A stretch of 15,784 nucleotides of DNA from Dechloromonas sp. UBA6271 (GTDB lineage: Bacteria; Pseudomonadota; Gammaproteobacteria; Burkholderiales; Rhodocyclaceae), in contig DJUX01000023.1 of the NCBI GenBank assembly GCA_002440665.1, positions 1-15,784 on the forward strand, in the 5' to 3' direction. Positions 12,921-15,784 of this stretch are shown here, one piece after another. Position numbers and translations under genes: made by a program. Position 1 is the first letter of the stretch. Each line of letters starts with the position of its first letter. Under the pieces are notes generated by a model. It saw nothing but the letters and a program-made list of their open reading frames with translations. It was not told the origin of the DNA and did no database searches.

Positions 12921-14524
12921 GATGCTTTGACGTCGCTTTCCATCTTGTTGGAAATTTCCTTGAGTTCGATCAGGAACAGGATGTCACTGACGACCGACAG
13001 TGAGAAACCGAGGCGCGTACCGCCACGGTTGTCGCGCAGCAACTGGTTGAGATACTCGATGACGTCGCCCGCCGGCCAGCGCGCGAGCACTTGCTCCGTG
13101 ATCGCCGGCATGCCTTCGATGCCCTCGACCCGAGCGCCATCCAGCCGGCTTGCCGATTCCGTATCGAGCACCACATCTACCACACCCGGACTCTGGGGTT
13201 CGGCAGCCGGATCCCATTTCTGAACTTCCACATTGAAATTCTTGTTCAGTTCGCGGGCTACCTTTTCGAACTCGTGACGCATACCTGCCATACGGTAAAC
13301 ATCCATCAGTCGTATCCAGGGCTTCAGCGCCTCCTGCGGATTGGCATCGATGTATTCCTGCAACGCTTGGGCAGCCCCCTTCACGCGACCGAACGAAAGC
13401 ATGATTTCAGCCAGTTCCATGACCGGATTGGCCTCGAAATGCTCGTCGACCGTAGCAGCCGAAATCGACATTACCGAGTCGTGCCTGGATGGCGGCACCA
13501 CCGAGCGTGCTATCGGTGCCACCGGCGGTGTTCCCGCGGCATAGACATCGAGCTTCAGCGGCATGGCCATCGCAGCCGGGTCCACCTGCAAATCGACGCC
13601 ACCGCGTTCCTCGTGTTCATCCTTGCGCGGCGGGTCAACCTCGAAGTCCTGAAGCCCTCGCTGGCGTTCCTGATAACCCCGCCAGCCGAACCAGGCAGCG
13701 ACGACCAACAGCGCCCCGATCAATGCGCCAAAAAGATTCCAGTTGGAGCCGCCGGAACTCGTGCCGGCAGCCGGCGCCTTGGGGGCCTGATCGGCTACCG
13801 GCGCAGGCGGTACTGCCTGGGCTTCAGGCTGCGCCGTTGCCGGAATGGCGGCGGCCTGCTCGATTTTCTGGGCAAGGTCACCGGCGCGCTGTTGGAGCTC
13901 GCCAACCGTCGCCTCCATGCTTTTGATTTTATCAGCCGCCGCTAGGTTGGCGACCTGCTGCTCCGCCGAAGCCGGTACTTTGCCCGGATCCCCCAAACTG
14001 CCCGCAACCGGAAGCGCCTGGGCCGGCGCTGCAGTTACAGCGGGCAAAGTCCTTGCCGCGGGACGAGCCGGCCTGATCCGTTCGCGCTGCTCCGGGGCTG
14101 AGGCCGAACTACGGGGTGCCTCACTTGGCTCCATTGCCCGCAGCGAGCGGCCAGTGAGCGGCGACGCCATGACTATGTATTCGCGAACGACATCCTGACC
14201 ACAAGCCACGTGTAAGGCCACCGCAAGCACCGGATCGCTGAGCGGCGCATCTGAAACGATCTCGAGAACCGGTGGATTTCCTTTGCGAACCTTGAATGTC
14301 GCACGTTTCAACCAGGGAAGATTGTCGTCACCGGCGGGCCGCTGCAGGCGAAAACAGGCAGGATCGAGCGAACTCTTGCCGGCGCCAAGGATATCGACCT
14401 CGAACCGCGGCCGGTCGCCAAGCGCTGGACTACCTCTTAACTCCCCGAGGCCAATGGCCGTCGCTTCACCCGAGAGGGCAACCAAGGCAGCAACCAGGGA
14501 AAAGCGAAATGCAAAATAGTTCAC
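12917..14524 (-). CDS. FimV-like inner-membrane protein
   Basis: The 535-residue protein has a signal peptide (about 1-23) and a periplasmic FimV-type N-terminal domain beginning GLGELRGSPALGDRPRFEVD (25-44), including LPWLKRA (69-75) and cysteines C57 and C109. A Pro/Ala-rich linker, a short coiled-coil (about 195-225) and a transmembrane helix (about 262-282) follow. The cytoplasmic region holds a TPR-like pair (about 366-430) and ends in a Glu/Asp/Lys-rich tail. FimV proteins organise type IV pili and polar complexes; that role here is inferred from architecture. The start is GTG at 14524: a TAG stop immediately precedes it in frame and the signal peptide follows directly. It lies 43 bp after the CbiM-like gene and overlaps the acyl-CoA dehydrogenase start by 4 bp. 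Confidence 0.72.
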   Translation of the reverse strand: MNYFAFRFSLVAALVALSGEATAIGLGELRGSPALGDRPRFEVDILGAGKSSLDPACFRLQRPAGDDNLPWLKRATFKVRKGNPPVLEIVSDAPLSDPVLAVALHVACGQDVVREYIVMASPLTGRSLRAMEPSEAPRSSASAPEQRERIRPARPAARTLPAVTAAPAQALPVAGSLGDPGKVPASAEQQVANLAAADKIKSMEATVGELQQRAGDLAQKIEQAAAIPATAQPEAQAVPPAPVADQAPKAPAAGTSSGGSNWNLFGALIGALLVVAAWFGWRGYQERQRGLQDFEVDPPRKDEHEERGGVDLQVDPAAMAMPLKLDVYAAGTPPVAPIARSVVPPSRHDSVMSISAATVDEHFEANPVMELAEIMLSFGRVKGAAQALQEYIDANPQEALKPWIRLMDVYRMAGMRHEFEKVARELNKNFNVEVQKWDPAAEPQSPGVVDVVLDTESASRLDGARVEGIEGMPAITEQVLARWPAGDVIEYLNQLLRDNRGGTRLGFSLSVVSDILFLIELKEISNKMESDVKAS

Positions 14525-14567
14525 CTACTCACACCCCAATGACATGAAATCAGCCGAATTGTAGCCC

Positions 14568-15233
14568 TTATTTATTGGCGAGATAACTGGCGTCGTCAAA
14601 AGTGCCGACCCAGTTGGGACGGTAAACCACAAAGAGTGTCATCACCATCCCCGACAACCAGGCTTCGGAAAACCCGAGCAGGAGAAGGTACGGCAAATAT
14701 TCTGCCGCCAGATAGTCCCACGCATACACGCCGGCCACCATCAGCAGCAGCGTTGCAGCGATACCGACGCCGATGACCGTTAGCGCCGCAGCGAAAAATC
14801 CATTGACGAAAACATAGACAAAAAAATGCCGCGGCAGGAACCGTAAAGCAAGGCGATACATGGCCTGACTCAACGCCACACCGACGCCAGCCATCAGCAA
14901 CGCGTTGATCGCGTATGCGAAGAAGCCATCGGCGCCATTCAGGCTTATGCCAAGAAGCACCAGCGAGAGGCCGACAAACGCGAGGTGCGGGCCGAAGCTG
15001 AGCGTAAAGACCGTCGCACCGAGCAGATGCATCGACAGCCCCGGCCTAACCCCCGCCTTCAGGCTCCAGATCACTGTCAGCAACACGATCATTCCGAGCC
15101 AGACGTTGAGTTGCTCGGAATCCCTTAACCTGCTCCAATGTGCCTTGAAAAGACTGCGGGCGAAAAGCGGCACCCAGACGACCCACGCCGCCCAGTACCA
15201 CCCTTCACCCAGCAATGTATCCGGCAGATTCAC
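14568..15233 (-). CDS. CbiM-like integral membrane protein (ECF permease family)
   Basis: The 221-residue, very hydrophobic protein has about six membrane segments (roughly 12-30, 43-60, 68-97, 105-127, 136-172 and 179-206). The LNVWLGMIV and WSLKAGVRPGLSMHLLGATV regions (42-75), with H69, and the end YRPNWVGTFDD resemble stand-alone energy-coupling-factor permease (CbiM-family) proteins of proteobacteria. True CbiM begins Met-His and uses His2 for metal binding; this protein begins Met-Asn-Leu. No CbiN/Q/O partner is nearby, so cobalt transport should not be assumed. The start is GTG at 15233, only 9 nt after the etfA stop, which is in the same frame, so no earlier start is possible. No clear Shine-Dalgarno is seen, suggesting coupling to etfA translation. 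Confidence 0.65.
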   Translation of the reverse strand: MNLPDTLLGEGWYWAAWVVWVPLFARSLFKAHWSRLRDSEQLNVWLGMIVLLTVIWSLKAGVRPGLSMHLLGATVFTLSFGPHLAFVGLSLVLLGISLNGADGFFAYAINALLMAGVGVALSQAMYRLALRFLPRHFFVYVFVNGFFAAALTVIGVGIAATLLLMVAGVYAWDYLAAEYLPYLLLLGFSEAWLSGMVMTLFVVYRPNWVGTFDDASYLANK

Positions 15234-15242
15234 ACGGCTATT

Positions 15243-15784
15243 CTAGCCGACGGCATTCACCAGTTGCGGCACGGTTTCAAACAGATCAGCCACCAGACCA
15301 TAATCCGCCACCTGGAAGATCGGCGCATCCGGATCCTTGTTGATGGCGACGATGACCTTGGACTCCTTCATCCCGGCCAGATGCTGGATGGCGCCCGAGA
15401 TGCCGACCGCGATGTAGAGCTGCGGGGCGACGATCTTGCCGGTCTGGCCGACCTGATAGTCGTTCGGCACAAAGCCGGCATCGACGGCGGCCCGACTTGC
15501 ACCAAGCGCCGCACCGAGCTTGTCGGCAAGCGGTTCGAGCAGGGTGTGGTAGTTCTCGCCACTGCCCAGACCCCGACCACCGGAAACGATGATCTTGGCG
15601 GCACCGAGTTCAGGACGCTCGGACTTGGTCAGTTCTCTGTTCGTGAGAGTGCTTTGGGCGGTGTCGTTGGCGGCGGCGATGCTTTCGATTTTCGCGGCAT
15701 TTTCCCGGTTGACCGCATCAAACGCCGTGGTGCGCACGGTGATCACCTTGACGGTATCAGCACTCTTGACGGTGGCCAGGGCAT
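15243..15784 (-). CDS. etfA: Electron transfer flavoprotein alpha subunit (partial, 5' end outside window)
   Basis: The last 180 or so residues of EtfA are present; the frame runs open through the right edge (…ALATVKSADTVKVITVRTTA…), so the GTG at 15746 is internal, not a start. EtfA binds FAD and, with EtfB, takes electrons from acyl-CoA dehydrogenases and delivers them to ETF:quinone oxidoreductase. The C-terminal FAD domain is complete: SGGRGLGSGENY, VGQTGKIVAPQLYIAVGISG, AIQHLAGM, INKDPDAPIFQVADYGLVAD and a final leucine-rich helix. It is the first visible gene of the minus-strand unit ending in an acyl-CoA dehydrogenase; etfB would be expected just beyond the window. Confidence 0.96.
   Translation of the reverse strand, partial: ALATVKSADTVKVITVRTTAFDAVNRENAAKIESIAAANDTAQSTLTNRELTKSERPELGAAKIIVSGGRGLGSGENYHTLLEPLADKLGAALGASRAAVDAGFVPNDYQVGQTGKIVAPQLYIAVGISGAIQHLAGMKESKVIVAINKDPDAPIFQVADYGLVADLFETVPQLVNAVG

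Noticed and set aside
11223..13223. 666-codon plus-strand open frame opposite the acyl-CoA dehydrogenase
   Set aside because: It crosses two well-supported minus-strand genes and has no recognisable motif; a codon-bias artefact of GC-rich DNA.
15744..15746. GTG at 15746 as the etfA start
   Set aside because: The frame stays open to the window edge and encodes typical EtfA residues upstream, so this is an internal valine.

Overview
The window looks like ordinary chromosome from a high-GC Gram-negative bacterium, most likely a betaproteobacterium of the Rhodocyclales (Dechloromonas/Azonexus type). This rests on recognised gene content and order (rpsF-priB-rpsR-rplI-dnaB, ubiG-gph, etfA next to a DmdC-type acyl-CoA dehydrogenase), on PriB, and on N-terminally extended S18. 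No database search was run. There are no mobile elements, CRISPR arrays, phage genes, tRNAs or rRNAs.

Left part (1-8079): a terminator of an unseen upstream gene is followed by ubiG (ubiquinone O-methylation) and gph (phosphoglycolate phosphatase), which overlap by 8 bp. Their 3' end collides tail-to-tail (23 bp shared) with a minus-strand pair: a double-anchored peptide-type substrate-binding protein and an ATGA-overlapped SAM-dependent methyltransferase. Divergent from that pair run bcp (peroxiredoxin) and phoH (PIN-PhoH ATPase), closed by a strong hairpin terminator. A Tat-exported transglutaminase-like protein follows; it starts at TTG and carries serine at the expected catalytic-cysteine position.

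Middle part (8097-11027, all minus): the ribosomal/replication cluster rpsF-priB-rpsR-rplI, a terminator, then dnaB. priB appears to have no ATG, GTG or suitable TTG start and probably begins at CTG. The rpsF promoter appears to be an extended -10 lying inside the terminator of the preceding gene.

Right part (11028-15784, all minus): etfA (its 5' part runs off the window), a small CbiM-like membrane protein, a FimV-like membrane protein and a large acyl-CoA dehydrogenase. They are so tightly packed that they read as one operon. ETF is the natural electron acceptor of the dehydrogenase, so the two outer genes form a functional pair, with two unrelated-looking membrane proteins between them.

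I see no undescribed multi-gene system. The best leads are the priB start codon, the Cys-to-Ser transglutaminase-like protein, the promoter-in-terminator upstream of rpsF, and the two membrane genes inside the etf/acyl-CoA dehydrogenase operon.
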